A stretch of 64,000 nucleotides of DNA from Bdellovibrio bacteriovorus (GCF_001592755.1 NZ_LUKF01000001.1:222774-286773), one strand, 5' to 3'. Shown: positions 36,671 through 45,922, counted from the stretch's first letter. Numbers and translations: made by a program. Notes: a model not told the origin generated them from the sequence alone.

Positions 36671-38440
36671 ATGATAAAGCGCACACATTTACTTTCACTC
36701 ATAGGCATAACCGGCATGGTTTTAGGACTGGCGTGGTTCTTTTATCTTTCACCTCGTCCTTACAATGCAAACTTCATTCAACCTGATCTTAAGCTTTACA
36801 ATAAAGCCCCTTCCACTCTCAATCACCGCGGGACGCCGGAAGGTCTGTATTGGTTAAGCTTTACAACACCCGGAAGAATTTTTGCCTTAGATAAGCTTCT
36901 TCTTCGCACCCGCAATTGCGTTCATTCTCTTACAACAACTAAAGGGGATTGGAATATCCCGACCGAGCTTTCAAAAGTTTGTGACAATAAAAAAGGTCTT
37001 TCGCTGACAAAAACGGCGGCCTTTCTTTTTAGCGAAACGCAATGGCATATTGCTGGTAGCACTCGCGGGGACCTTCACGGAGTGATCTTAGATAAAGATT
37101 GGTCTGAGCCAAAACTTGTGGGTGGACTTATTTTTTTCCTTCTGAGTTTAAGTGTACTGCTCTTCGCACTTATTCCCGCCGATGATAATTCAGAACGTAT
37201 CGCCGTTGTTTTTGCTCTTTGCGGAGCCTTCGTTCTGCGCTTTTGGTTTGTGTTTATTACCTATCCACCCGAGTTCAGTCTTTTTTCCGATATGTCGGCT
37301 TATTTTCAAAGAGCATGGGAAATTTCACGGCATTCCTTCAATGCCAATCAACTTTTTCAACCGATTGGATTCACGCTTTGGTCACAATGGATTCGCGATC
37401 TTGGAGGCTTTGAGCTTTTCAATTGGACTCAAGTTTTCTTTTCTTGGGGCATCGTCGTACTGATCTATCTTATGGTGCGAGAACGATTTGGAAGACTGGC
37501 GGGATTCATCAGTCTTTTCTTTGCAGCGATTCATATTCCTCAGGCTGCTATGGCGTCCTTGCATCTGGCTGAAAATGCCTATGCCTTTTTAATCACGCTT
37601 TCCTTGTATTTTATTTTAAAGACTTTAAAGAAAGAAAGATGGACCGGTTACTTTCTTATCGGCGCCCTTTTAATGACGGCTTTTTACTTTAAAGGAAATC
37701 ACGCGTTTTTCTTACCGGCATTTTCTTTGTGGTTACTCTATCGTGATCGCAAAAATCTGCTTCAAGGAATCTCCAAGGTGTTTGCATTAGGATTGGGCTG
37801 TATGCTCATCGCCATTCCCCATCTTGTTTGGACGAAGGCTCATTATGGGAAATCTTACCTAGGACCTACCGCTGGCGCTTTGAACTTTGTTGAAGGAAAA
37901 TGTCCCTCTAAAGACAACCAAGATTCACAAGGCAGTCGTTGGATGTCGCCTCTTTTTACGGTGACGGGCGAAAGAACCTTCAAACAGTGGCCTCGTCCTT
38001 TCACAGATCAGAACTACTTTTGGAACGAGGGCTTCAAATGTATTCAAGAAAATCCCTGGGTACTCGCTGAAAGCTTTCGCTATGTTTACTATTTGTTTGC
38101 CGGAAATATGTTATGGCCTGTAGGTGAAACGCCGATGCGTTCGCTCTTCTTGGACTGGGAAGAGTTCTTTCACTTCTTCCTTCTTCCTTTCACCGTGATC
38201 GGGGCTCTAGCTTACGCAAGAAAGAATGACGACTATTCGAAAGTCGCCGCTTTATTGATGTTAACCCTATTTTTCACTGTGTGGTTTTTCAAATCTGAAA
38301 ACAGGTTTCGCGTCCCTTTCGACGCGGTCCTTATTATCTGGTCGTCGGCCGGTTTAGCATGGGCTTTTGAGAGAGTAAGAGCCTTGCTTCCCACGCGCGA
38401 TCCGGAAATGGAAGAAGCTTACGAAGGTCGCGGAATTTGA
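36671..38440 (+). CDS. Polytopic membrane glycosyltransferase (GT39/PMT-like)
   Basis: 589 aa from ATG 36671 (MIKRTHLLSLIGITG); GTG 36632 is in frame but neither has a good ribosome site. One N-terminal membrane segment, a ~110-residue outside domain, then about nine segments. FSLFSDMSAYFQRAW after the second segment carries the acidic residue typical of GT-C enzymes (D in the first large loop), and PIGFTLW... plus KGNHAFFLPAF support the PMT/ArnT-like family. Probably transfers a sugar from a lipid carrier to a periplasmic acceptor; target unknown. Confidence 0.72.
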   Translation: MIKRTHLLSLIGITGMVLGLAWFFYLSPRPYNANFIQPDLKLYNKAPSTLNHRGTPEGLYWLSFTTPGRIFALDKLLLRTRNCVHSLTTTKGDWNIPTELSKVCDNKKGLSLTKTAAFLFSETQWHIAGSTRGDLHGVILDKDWSEPKLVGGLIFFLLSLSVLLFALIPADDNSERIAVVFALCGAFVLRFWFVFITYPPEFSLFSDMSAYFQRAWEISRHSFNANQLFQPIGFTLWSQWIRDLGGFELFNWTQVFFSWGIVVLIYLMVRERFGRLAGFISLFFAAIHIPQAAMASLHLAENAYAFLITLSLYFILKTLKKERWTGYFLIGALLMTAFYFKGNHAFFLPAFSLWLLYRDRKNLLQGISKVFALGLGCMLIAIPHLVWTKAHYGKSYLGPTAGALNFVEGKCPSKDNQDSQGSRWMSPLFTVTGERTFKQWPRPFTDQNYFWNEGFKCIQENPWVLAESFRYVYYLFAGNMLWPVGETPMRSLFLDWEEFFHFFLLPFTVIGALAYARKNDDYSKVAALLMLTLFFTVWFFKSENRFRVPFDAVLIIWSSAGLAWAFERVRALLPTRDPEMEEAYEGRGI

Positions 38441-39816
38441 CGTTTATTCGGACGCTGCTTTTTATTTCGTTTTAAGTAGCGACCGAATTGTTTCATCACC
38501 CAAAGATGAAAGTAAGCTTGTGTCCATCGATACACATACCAAGGCATGCGTGGAACAAAATCATGGATGGCGGCAATGACGGCTTTACCACCAAGGATCT
38601 CGCGAAACTCCAGTCGGCCCCGCTCCGTTTTTGCCGCTAACAATCCGCCTCGCACATAAAAGAGCTGACGATGAGACCAGCTTCGTTCGGGCGCATATTC
38701 CAACACCAAAAGTTTTGTATCTGGAAAACGCCAACGGAAATAAACCCAACGACCCTCGACATCCACTTTTAAAAAGGCCGGCAGTGTCGGTAAAAAATCC
38801 AAGTAGGCGTGCGCCACCGACTCTGCTGTTTTTCCGGGCGGCAAAGGCAAGCGTTGGACAGAACGCACGACGTGCTTACCGACTTCAGTGCCTTTGAATG
38901 CCAACGGTTTCTTATGCGGATCGTAGTCAATCAACGCTTCTTTTAAGGCCATGTCGACATCGGCAAAATTATGATTGGGAATTACCAAGGCGCGCTTGGG
39001 ATCAATCAATAAATCATATCGCAAACCTTTGACTAAAGGTGACACCAAAGACCAAGGAGCTTGAGTTATCAAACAAACCCACAACGTTGAAAGCTGCGGA
39101 GTTAAAAAGGGAAAGCGAAGCATTGAGCGCTTCAATCCCATTTGATCGGCTATTTTCTGCATCATCTCTCGATAACTAATCGCCGTTCCGCCAATATCGA
39201 AAACTTTATTATAGGTATCACCGTTTTCAGCACAGTAAAGAATGCTTTGAACCACGTCCTTCAAAGCGACGGGCTGACTCAAAGTGTTCGTCCACGAGGG
39301 ACAAATCATCAAGGGCAGTCGAGCTACTAAGCGAGCCATGATTTGAAATGAAGACCCCTCCGGTCCCAGAATAATCGCCGCCCGCAAAACGGTTGCGGGA
39401 ATAGTGCTGTTTTTAAAAACCTCTTCCACTTCCCAGCGACTTCGTAAATGTCGCGATAAATCCGGAGCATTATCCGGGCGCATTCCGCCCAGATAAATGA
39501 TTTGCTTCACATGATTTTTCTCCGCCGCGCGCACGAAGTTATCAGCCACGATCAAATCAAAATCATCAAAGGTTCCTTGAGTCAGGTGCGCGGAAGGACG
39601 CATGGAATGGACTAAATAAATTGCGACGTCCACATCCTTTAAAGCCTTTTCCGCGTCCAGCAAACTAAAAAGATCGCAGGCCCGCCATTCAACTTCACTG
39701 TCAGATTTAGCTTTCTTTGCGGAGCGACTCAGAGCAATCACCTGATGGCTCTTTTTAAGCTCTTGAATAAGAGCTTTCCCCACAAATCCGCTGGCTCCCG
39801 CTACGGCGATTTTCAT
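38419..39816 (-). CDS. Extended SDR/NmrA-like protein with C-terminal DUF2867
   Basis: 465 aa. N-terminal NAD(P) domain: KIAVAGASGFVGKALIQEL with G-x-x-G-x-x-G, YLVHSMRP, YLGGMRPD and VLRAAIILGPEGSS. C-terminal third (about 310-450), LDFLPTLPAFLKVDVEG ... FVPRMPWYVYRWTQAYFHLWVM, is DUF2867-like. Two-domain proteins of this kind occur in many bacteria as YbjT-like membrane-associated oxidoreductases of unknown function. Overlaps the convergent glycosyltransferase by 22 bases. Confidence 0.83.
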   Translation of the reverse strand: MKIAVAGASGFVGKALIQELKKSHQVIALSRSAKKAKSDSEVEWRACDLFSLLDAEKALKDVDVAIYLVHSMRPSAHLTQGTFDDFDLIVADNFVRAAEKNHVKQIIYLGGMRPDNAPDLSRHLRSRWEVEEVFKNSTIPATVLRAAIILGPEGSSFQIMARLVARLPLMICPSWTNTLSQPVALKDVVQSILYCAENGDTYNKVFDIGGTAISYREMMQKIADQMGLKRSMLRFPFLTPQLSTLWVCLITQAPWSLVSPLVKGLRYDLLIDPKRALVIPNHNFADVDMALKEALIDYDPHKKPLAFKGTEVGKHVVRSVQRLPLPPGKTAESVAHAYLDFLPTLPAFLKVDVEGRWVYFRWRFPDTKLLVLEYAPERSWSHRQLFYVRGGLLAAKTERGRLEFREILGGKAVIAAIHDFVPRMPWYVYRWTQAYFHLWVMKQFGRYLKRNKKQRPNKRQIPRPS

Positions 39817-39912
39817 TTAAAAAAACTCCTTCTGACCTAAAGCCAGCACCTTGACAAATTTTTTTTCGAACACATGGGGCTTTACGTTTTTTATTTTAAG
39901 GACTTTCACTGC

Positions 39913-39940
39913 CTTGACAAGAAAATCTCCAATCCCATGT
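39913..39940 (+). promoter_or_regulatory. Sigma-32 (heat-shock)-like promoter for hsp20
   Basis: CTTGACA (39913-39919), 13-nt spacer, TCCCATGT (39933-39940). Matches the E. coli sigma-32 consensus CTTGAAA/CCCCATNT at six of seven -35 and six of seven defined -10 positions with correct spacing. A weaker second copy starts with CTTGACA at 39850. The gene start at 39981 is 41 nt downstream. Confidence 0.65.
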
Positions 39941-39980
39941 TTGAAGTGTAAGAACTCAAAGACTCTTAAAGGAGGTTTTT

Positions 39981-40466
39981 ATGAGAACACTCACACCCTA
40001 TATGACAAATCGCAGACCTTTTGCCACAGATCTTTTTGACGAAGTAGAGCGCATGTTTGAAAGCTTTGCTACGTCTGCAAATACGAATTCTGAGCGTAGT
40101 TTTACACCTGCATTTGAAGTCTCTGAAACAGAAGATCATTACTTGCTAGGTGTCGATCTGCCTGGAATTAAAAAAGAAGATCTTAAAATTGAGCTGAACG
40201 ACAACGTTCTAAGTATCTCAGGCGAAAGAAAACGCGGTAACAGCGCGGAATCTTTCACGAAGAGATTCACTTTGCCAAAAACCGTAGACGTCGAAAAAAT
40301 CGAAGCAAACTACGAGGATGGCGTGCTCAATATGTATTTACCTAAAGCAGCTGCTGCGAAACCTCGCAGCATCGAAATTCAATCTAAATCCGGCGGCTTT
40401 TTTGAAAAGCTGATCGGTTCTAAAAAAGTGGGTGAGGACACATCCTCTACGAACTCAGCTCACTAA
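39981..40466 (+). CDS. Small heat shock protein, Hsp20/alpha-crystallin family
   Basis: 161 aa. N-terminal arm with LFDEVERMFESF, alpha-crystallin domain about 45-135 with YLLGVDLPGIKKEDLKIELNDNVLSISGER and VDVEKIEANYEDGVLNMYLPKA (the conserved A-x-x-x-n-G-v-L motif). ATP-independent holdase that binds unfolding proteins. GGAGG before the ATG. Behind a sigma-32-like promoter and closed by its own terminator, so a separately regulated heat-shock unit. Confidence 0.95.
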   Translation: MRTLTPYMTNRRPFATDLFDEVERMFESFATSANTNSERSFTPAFEVSETEDHYLLGVDLPGIKKEDLKIELNDNVLSISGERKRGNSAESFTKRFTLPKTVDVEKIEANYEDGVLNMYLPKAAAAKPRSIEIQSKSGGFFEKLIGSKKVGEDTSSTNSAH

Positions 40467-40479
40467 TCCCTCTTCCCTA

Positions 40480-40512
40480 GGGCTCGGCTCCCCGCCGAGC
40501 CCTCTCTTTTTT
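40480..40512 (+). terminator. Rho-independent terminator of hsp20
   Basis: GGGCTCGGC (40480-40488), 5-nt loop, GCCGAGCCC (40494-40502), then TCTCTTTTTT. Confidence 0.88.
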
Positions 40513-40545
40513 GACAACCCCTCCCCGCTCCCTTAGACTGAGATT

Positions 40546-41085
40546 ATGAATTACCAAGCCATCATTGATTTTTGGTTCGAGGAAATTGATCCCAGTCTGT
40601 GGTTCATGAAAGATGAACTTTTTGATCAGCAAATCCGCCGCCGCTTTTTCGATGTTTTTAAAGACGTCGTCGCAGGAAAAACTCATGCCTGGCGTGGGAC
40701 ACCTGAAGGTCGTCTTGCTGAAATTATTGTGCTTGATCAATTTTCCAGAAATCTTTTTCGCGATTCTTCGCAGGCTTTCGCACAAGATGAATTAGCCCTG
40801 CATTTAGCGAAAGAAGCTATTCGTGTCGGTGACGATCAACGCCTGCCTGTCGTACAAAGACATTTCTTTTACATGCCCTTTATGCACAGTGAAGACTTGC
40901 AAGCGCACGAAGAGGCAGTGAAACTTTTTTCACAAAAAGGTCTCGAGAACGGTCTTAAATTTGAATTGATGCATAAAAAAATCATCGAAACCTATGGTCG
41001 TTACCCGCACCGAAATAAAGCTCTTGGACGCATTTCAACGCCCGAAGAACTTGAATTTTTAAAGCAGCCCGGTTCTTCATTCTAA
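40546..41085 (+). CDS. DUF924-family protein
   Basis: 179 aa, all-helical. FWFEEIDPSLWFMKDELFDQQIRRRF at the start, GRLAEIIVLDQFSRNLFRDSSQAFAQDELAL in the middle and RYPHRNKALGR at the end are the three conserved blocks of DUF924. Members look like TPR-type repeats; biochemical role unknown. Transcribed alone or with the GreA-like gene 55 nt downstream. Confidence 0.9.
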   Translation: MNYQAIIDFWFEEIDPSLWFMKDELFDQQIRRRFFDVFKDVVAGKTHAWRGTPEGRLAEIIVLDQFSRNLFRDSSQAFAQDELALHLAKEAIRVGDDQRLPVVQRHFFYMPFMHSEDLQAHEEAVKLFSQKGLENGLKFELMHKKIIETYGRYPHRNKALGRISTPEELEFLKQPGSSF

Positions 41086-41140
41086 AAGGCGGTTGCCCTC
41101 TTTCTGGCAAACGGTCATACTGATTTCAGAGAGGTCTGTT

Positions 41141-41620
41141 TTGGATAAAAAGAAACTGGTAGAAGCCATTCGCACACAGCTGGAAAACGATTTGTCCGTT
41201 GCCAAACAGGCCGCACTAGCCACTTACGAAGCCGCGACCCATGAAGAAAGCAAACCTGAAAATGAGTATGACACTCGGGGTTTGGAAGCTTCTTATCTGG
41301 CGGGGGCTCAAGCAAAAAGAATTTCTGAGATTGAAGAGCTTTTGGTCATCCTTAAGCACTTGGATGTTAAGACTTTCGGTCCCGGTGACAAAATCAATTC
41401 TACCGCTCTGGTTGAAGTTGAATTCAACGGAAAACACAGTTTCTTTTTCATCGTCGTCAAAGGCGGTGGCGTGAACGTCAAATTTGAGGGACGTACAGTT
41501 CAAATCGTCACGCCCAGCAGCCCTTTAGGAGAAGCGCTCCAAGATCTTCGCCAAGGAGACATCGCCGTTGTCGAAAATGGCGATCAGGTGCGCGAATACG
41601 AAATCATCAATATTTGGTAG
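41141..41620 (+). CDS. GreA/GreB-like transcription factor
   Basis: 159 aa from TTG 41141 (MDKKKLVEAIRTQLEND), with AGAGAGG 6 nt upstream; a longer frame starts at 41093 without a ribosome site. N-terminal coiled-coil region and C-terminal FKBP-like domain from about 80 with VEVEFNGKHSFFFIVVKGGG and IVTPSSPLGEALQDLRQGDIAVVENGDQVREYEI, the SPLG-x-A-L block of Gre factors. The short N-terminal part keeps acidic residues (ENEYDTRGLEASYL) near the tip. May bind the RNA polymerase secondary channel, like GreA or a Gfh-type inhibitor. Confidence 0.78.
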   Translation: MDKKKLVEAIRTQLENDLSVAKQAALATYEAATHEESKPENEYDTRGLEASYLAGAQAKRISEIEELLVILKHLDVKTFGPGDKINSTALVEVEFNGKHSFFFIVVKGGGVNVKFEGRTVQIVTPSSPLGEALQDLRQGDIAVVENGDQVREYEIINIW

Positions 41621-42260
41621 GGACTGGAATTTTATTTAACTCCGCCATGACGGCTTTTGCTTTTTTTTGACGAAGAGCCTTCCAATCCTTACCGGCTGTA
41701 CCCGCTGATAAATCCGTCAAAAAAGCCCATTCGGGATGAACTTTGTCAGTGCTTGCCGTTTCTTTGAGCCACAATTTCCCGAAAGCGGCAAAACTCATTT
41801 TCTTTCCCTGAATCCAAATTTCCCGAGACAATTCTTGCGCTAAAGCCCCGAAACGGAATTTTCCACCGGTGATTTCTTGGAGCACCTTCAGAACCTTTGC
41901 CTCACGATTTTTATACAAGCCAAATAACAAAGGAGTTTTGCCGTCGATTTTTGCGGGAACTTTTTGAGCGATCATTTTGTTAGCAATAACGGAAGGCCCT
42001 GGAACTTTTCCGGACTTCAAATAAGTGCGGACTCGGTCTAACACCACTCCTTTTCGATCCAGTTCAGAAGTCTTTTTTAGAACGCCTTTTTTATACTCCG
42101 CATGGATGTTTAAGGGAAGATCATGCAAACGACAGAACCTCTTAATCTCTTGCATATTTAGATAGTTGAGGTCTGCTAAAAGTTCTTTTTGCTGCGACTG
42201 TGTCAGATGAGAAATCAATGAGCCCAATGCCGATCCTTGCTGTTTTAAAAATCTTAGCAT
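41607..42260 (-). CDS. Hypothetical protein with possible SAP-like segment
   Basis: 217 aa from ATG 42260 (MLRFLKQQGSALGSL), with TTGGAT 5 nt upstream; ATG 42275 would place the start within the CCATGG shared with the divergent gene. LNMQEIKRFCRLHDLPLNIHAEYKKGVLKKTSELDRKGVVLDRVRTYL resembles the helix-turn of SAP nucleic-acid-binding domains with a longer loop. Basic C-terminus. May bind DNA, but this is weak. Its end overlaps the GreA-like gene by 14 bases. Confidence 0.6.
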   Translation of the reverse strand: MLRFLKQQGSALGSLISHLTQSQQKELLADLNYLNMQEIKRFCRLHDLPLNIHAEYKKGVLKKTSELDRKGVVLDRVRTYLKSGKVPGPSVIANKMIAQKVPAKIDGKTPLLFGLYKNREAKVLKVLQEITGGKFRFGALAQELSREIWIQGKKMSFAAFGKLWLKETASTDKVHPEWAFLTDLSAGTAGKDWKALRQKKAKAVMAELNKIPVPTKY

Positions 42261-42273
42261 AGGATCCAAATCC

Positions 42274-42792
42274 ATGGGAAATGCAATTCAAGACGTCGTT
42301 ATCATCACTACTGGTGGAACCATCGAAAAAACTTACAACGAGTTCGATGGCTCACTTGAAAATCGCGGAACAAGCATCCGCAACCGCATTCTTTCGAAAA
42401 TGCGCCTTCCCTACACGAACATCATGGTTTATCCGCTTTTAAGCAAAGACTCTTTGTACATGACGGATGCCGATCGTGCCTTAATCTCGGCCACCATCAA
42501 AGATCAAATGCAAAGAGGATGTCCGATCGTTATTTTGCATGGCACAGATACTATGAGTGTCACGGCGGAACATTGTTATCAGGTTTTGGGAACACCTGCC
42601 GTACCCGTCGTGTTTACTGGAGCTATGATTCCGATGGGGTTTGAAGACAGCGATGCGGCTCAAAACGTCACGGAAGCTCTGTTGACCGCAAAACTTATGC
42701 AACCTGGTTTTTACATTTCCTTTCACAACCAAGTATTCACGGTTCCTCACGTTCGCAAGAACAGAGAAAAAGGGACTTTCGAAAGTTTCTAG
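42274..42792 (+). CDS. One-domain asparaginase-like protein
   Basis: 172 aa. IITTGGTIEKTYNEF carries the first catalytic Thr of L-asparaginases and VILHGTDTMSVTAEH the second Thr-Asp pair; PVVFTGAMIPMGFEDSDA also matches. Full asparaginases have ~330 residues with a C-terminal domain needed for the dimer active site; here only the N-terminal domain is present and the reading frame ends cleanly without a remnant downstream. Similar short proteins are known as N-terminal asparaginase-domain proteins of unclear activity. AGGA 10-13 nt upstream. Confidence 0.88.
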   Translation: MGNAIQDVVIITTGGTIEKTYNEFDGSLENRGTSIRNRILSKMRLPYTNIMVYPLLSKDSLYMTDADRALISATIKDQMQRGCPIVILHGTDTMSVTAEHCYQVLGTPAVPVVFTGAMIPMGFEDSDAAQNVTEALLTAKLMQPGFYISFHNQVFTVPHVRKNREKGTFESF

Positions 42793-42871
42793 TCTTAAAA
42801 TCTCACTTTGAGTCTCACGGTATCTAAGAAAACTCCGAGAAGAAGTCTTTAGACTTATCGAGGAGTGCAGC

Positions 42872-44614
42872 TTGAAATTCTTTTCCTTAATTTTAGCTTC
42901 CGTTTTTGTTCTGATCTCGTGCACGCACTTCCAGACGAAAGTCCAGCCTCAGGCTTCTTATGACACTTTGGTTCCATTGCAGCTTAACGAGGAACGCATT
43001 CCTGCGGCTGAAGAAATGAACTGGTGGTCGGCGAATGCCTCCCAGGTCGAAAAAGCCACTTGTCGCGTAAAGCTTCCGACAGCAACAAAAGATATTCTGG
43101 ATTATTACGCTAAAAAACCCGCGAGCCCCGGATACGAAGGCGGTCACGTTTACATCAGCGGAATTCTTCTTGAAGATGAACGACCCGAACTTGTTCTGGC
43201 CTTAGCGAAACTTCTTTCGCCGGCGCGCGAACAAACCATTGAGGGAGCACCAAAAAACTTTCAAGAGGCGTTTAACGTAAACCCTCAGTGTAAAAAAGCC
43301 TTGTGTGCGTCTCAGAAAATTTTCGGCGCAGCGGTCGGACCGCAAATGATGTACTTGATGGAGCAGTTTGATGTGAACACCTCTCGCTACTCCTTCAAGA
43401 ACGCCGATGCTTTTAGCAGCTCGGAAATTGCAGACGTCATTCGCGTTTTTGAATTAATCCGTCCCGAGCAAATTCCCTTTCAATCAAATAAGCAGTTGAT
43501 CAAGTTTAAGCGCGGCTACACTCGAGCCGCTTATGGCAGTGATGGAGATACGGTTTTAGCCAATGCCTCGATAGAGCTTTTTGACAGTTGGTCACGTCAG
43601 TCTTCGATCATGCGTCAGTACACACTTTATCATGAAGTGGCTCATAACTATTCTGACAATCATTTTTCCGATTACGACAGATCCAATGCTTGGTTGGCCT
43701 TAAGTAATTGGAAAGAAAATTCTAACGGAGAGTTTGAAGCTCAGAAAAGAAAAGCCCAGCAAGGGCACCCCTTCGTCTCTCGCTATGGGGAAACAAATCC
43801 TTTTGAAGATTTTGCGGAAAGCGTGACAGCTTATCGCTTTAATCCCACACTTCTAAAAAGAACCTCATCAAGCAAATACAACCTGATCAAACTTTTAGTT
43901 TTTGACGGACTGGAGTTTACTTCTAATGCCGCGTGCTCTCAGCCGACACTGAAAACACAGTATCAAAAGCAAGTAGATGCCGGAATTTCATTTTCTCGCG
44001 AGCAAAAAGACGCCATTAAAAACTCGTGTCGCCAAAGCTATTATCAAAGTATCGTGGGACGTTCTCCGGTGAGTTTCTTCGCGAACTGCGTCGACTATGA
44101 AGCCACCCAAGTTTGGCAAAAGCAAAACATCAATAAATTTCCGGGCCTCGTTCCGCAATCGCTTTACGACGAAAAACTGCGTATTAGTAATTTAAAATTT
44201 AAAGGCTTGAAAAAAGAGCTGACTCAAGAGTTGGCACCTGAAGCAGCGGATTGGATTTTAGACGTCGTGAAGATTTATACTTATCGCATGAAGCCCGAGA
44301 TGACGAATAGTGAATACTGCGACGTATGGGCCGAAATAAAAAACCGTGTCTATCCTAGTATCAATACCCAAAGTGAATGGCGTCGCAATAGCTACCTCAT
44401 CGTCAGAGATTATTCTCCGAACGAAGGGGCCGCTCGCGGTCTGTGTCTTGATTTAGTGCAAGGTTTTACGCCAAGATCCAAATCCACTGTAAGTAGCATT
44501 AAATCCTGGGTGAAAGAAAAAGCTCTGATCGAAAGCCAAGAGCCCTTGCAAGAGCGAGGCATCACTCGCGAAACTTTATTAAAATACATTTTAGATCGAA
44601 CGGATTTAAAATAA
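42872..44614 (+). CDS. Metallopeptidase-like lipoprotein
   Basis: 580 aa from TTG 42872, AGGAG 8 nt upstream. Lipoprotein signal MKFFSLILASVFVLISC (lipobox LISC). Around residue 253 LYHEVAHNYSD gives an HExxH zinc site; NPFEDFAESVTAYRFNP about 60 residues later can supply the third ligand (Glu), as in gluzincins. Eight or more Cys in the C-terminal half. Likely sits in the outer membrane or periplasm and degrades protein or peptidoglycan; substrate unknown. Confidence 0.72.
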   Translation: MKFFSLILASVFVLISCTHFQTKVQPQASYDTLVPLQLNEERIPAAEEMNWWSANASQVEKATCRVKLPTATKDILDYYAKKPASPGYEGGHVYISGILLEDERPELVLALAKLLSPAREQTIEGAPKNFQEAFNVNPQCKKALCASQKIFGAAVGPQMMYLMEQFDVNTSRYSFKNADAFSSSEIADVIRVFELIRPEQIPFQSNKQLIKFKRGYTRAAYGSDGDTVLANASIELFDSWSRQSSIMRQYTLYHEVAHNYSDNHFSDYDRSNAWLALSNWKENSNGEFEAQKRKAQQGHPFVSRYGETNPFEDFAESVTAYRFNPTLLKRTSSSKYNLIKLLVFDGLEFTSNAACSQPTLKTQYQKQVDAGISFSREQKDAIKNSCRQSYYQSIVGRSPVSFFANCVDYEATQVWQKQNINKFPGLVPQSLYDEKLRISNLKFKGLKKELTQELAPEAADWILDVVKIYTYRMKPEMTNSEYCDVWAEIKNRVYPSINTQSEWRRNSYLIVRDYSPNEGAARGLCLDLVQGFTPRSKSTVSSIKSWVKEKALIESQEPLQERGITRETLLKYILDRTDLK

Positions 44615-44616
44615 AA

Positions 44617-44643
44617 AAAGGCGTCTTATCCAGACGCCTTTTC
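44617..44643. terminator. Bidirectional terminator
   Basis: AAGGCGTCT and AGACGCCTT arms (44618-44640) with A-run on the left and TTTT on the right, between the convergent metallopeptidase and porin genes. Confidence 0.85.
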
Positions 44644-44644
44644 A

Positions 44645-45922
44645 TTAGAACCAAGCTTCAAACTGGTAACCAAAACTTGTTCCGGCCGTTTTATCTCTAA
44701 AGGCCGAATTTGCTCCGCCAATGATTTCCTTATTCGAGTTCGACCACATAGAGTGACTGACGAAAGCTCTCATTACCGGGCGCCCCCAGATCGTTTTACT
44801 GAAAGACAACTGCGGAGCTAACGACACACGACTCAACTCGCGCGCTCCCACGGGATTTCCGCCTCCATCCACTTCTGATTCGTCTTTGAAGCGAGAATAA
44901 CCTGTTTCAAAAACCCATTGAAAGCGATCCGAGACAAAATAAATCGGACGAATACCGATCTCTTGCCATTCACGGTGATTGTTTTCATCATTTCCGTTGT
45001 CACCGATTTCAGCCGCAAAGCCGAACATCACCGCCCAGCGATCGGTTACATCGTGATTCCAATCTTCCACTAAACGCAACGTCCAGGCTTTGTTCTGACT
45101 GTCGTCTGTTGAAGGAACGGCACTGCTTGCGTAGATATTTAAATCTTTCATCGCGCCTTTACCGTATAAGATTGTCGTATTGTTATTTCCATCAAGCACA
45201 GAACCATTCAAGCGCGCTGAAATCGAATATCCATTCGTATCGATGTACGATGTTGTTCCATCAGAACTTGCTTGGGCCCAAGCGTAAACGCCCCACAAAT
45301 TTAAATTTTGTTCGGCAAAAACGGGAATCGTTTTCCAACGAAGATCCACCGCTTGCAACACGGGACGACCTGCCGTGGTTGCGGAAAGATCATCATTTGC
45401 TTGAATCAAATGCGCGATCGCAAATTTTCCACCGGCATCGACAGGAATATTATCAATCCCCGCTCCAACACCGCTCATATCCGCATAGTAGTACCAGTCA
45501 AAAATGTACAAATCGACGTCACGGTAAAAGCGTTTTCCAACCCAGAATTCTCCAGGAATATCGGTAAATCCACCCGCCGTAACGAAGGCTTCGATTTGAC
45601 TCATGTCCCTATTTGCCGCAGCTTCCCACTGACGTGTCCCTTTGGAATTGAACATCAAACGGACCTGCGTTCTAAAAAATACCGAGTCTTGTTCCTCAGG
45701 TTTTTTATGGTGGAACACCATCGCAAGTTCCGAATAGAAACCGCACTCATTACCTAAACGTAGGAAATTACCAGGGATTCCGGAATTGAAAAAACAATCT
45801 TGTTTTCCACCTTCGAAATTCACTCCCGTTCCGCCACGTAAGTAGCCAATAAAATCCGCGTTCATGGCAAAGCTCACGGACGATGACAACATACAAATTA
45901 CGAACCACTTAATACTTTTCAC
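44645..45922 (-). CDS. Maltoporin-like (LamB family) outer membrane porin
   Basis: 425 aa from GTG 45922 (MKSIKWFVICMLSSSVSFA), with AAGAGGTG upstream; longer frame from 45955 lacks a signal peptide start. Mature N-terminus NADFIGYLRGGTGVNFEGG is the typical first strand of LamB, FRLGNE-like RLGNECGFYSEL and EFWVGKRFYRDVDLYIFDWYY follow, and the C-terminus ends in Phe (YQFEAWF) as outer membrane proteins do. Lets maltodextrins cross the outer membrane. Divergent from the maltodextrin operon starting at 46017. Confidence 0.93.
   Translation of the reverse strand: MKSIKWFVICMLSSSVSFAMNADFIGYLRGGTGVNFEGGKQDCFFNSGIPGNFLRLGNECGFYSELAMVFHHKKPEEQDSVFFRTQVRLMFNSKGTRQWEAAANRDMSQIEAFVTAGGFTDIPGEFWVGKRFYRDVDLYIFDWYYYADMSGVGAGIDNIPVDAGGKFAIAHLIQANDDLSATTAGRPVLQAVDLRWKTIPVFAEQNLNLWGVYAWAQASSDGTTSYIDTNGYSISARLNGSVLDGNNNTTILYGKGAMKDLNIYASSAVPSTDDSQNKAWTLRLVEDWNHDVTDRWAVMFGFAAEIGDNGNDENNHREWQEIGIRPIYFVSDRFQWVFETGYSRFKDESEVDGGGNPVGARELSRVSLAPQLSFSKTIWGRPVMRAFVSHSMWSNSNKEIIGGANSAFRDKTAGTSFGYQFEAWF

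Noticed and set aside
42872-44614. Reading the metallopeptidase lipoprotein as a known M-family enzyme
   Set aside because: Only HExxH and a possible third Glu are visible; no other family block was recognised, so no family name is given.
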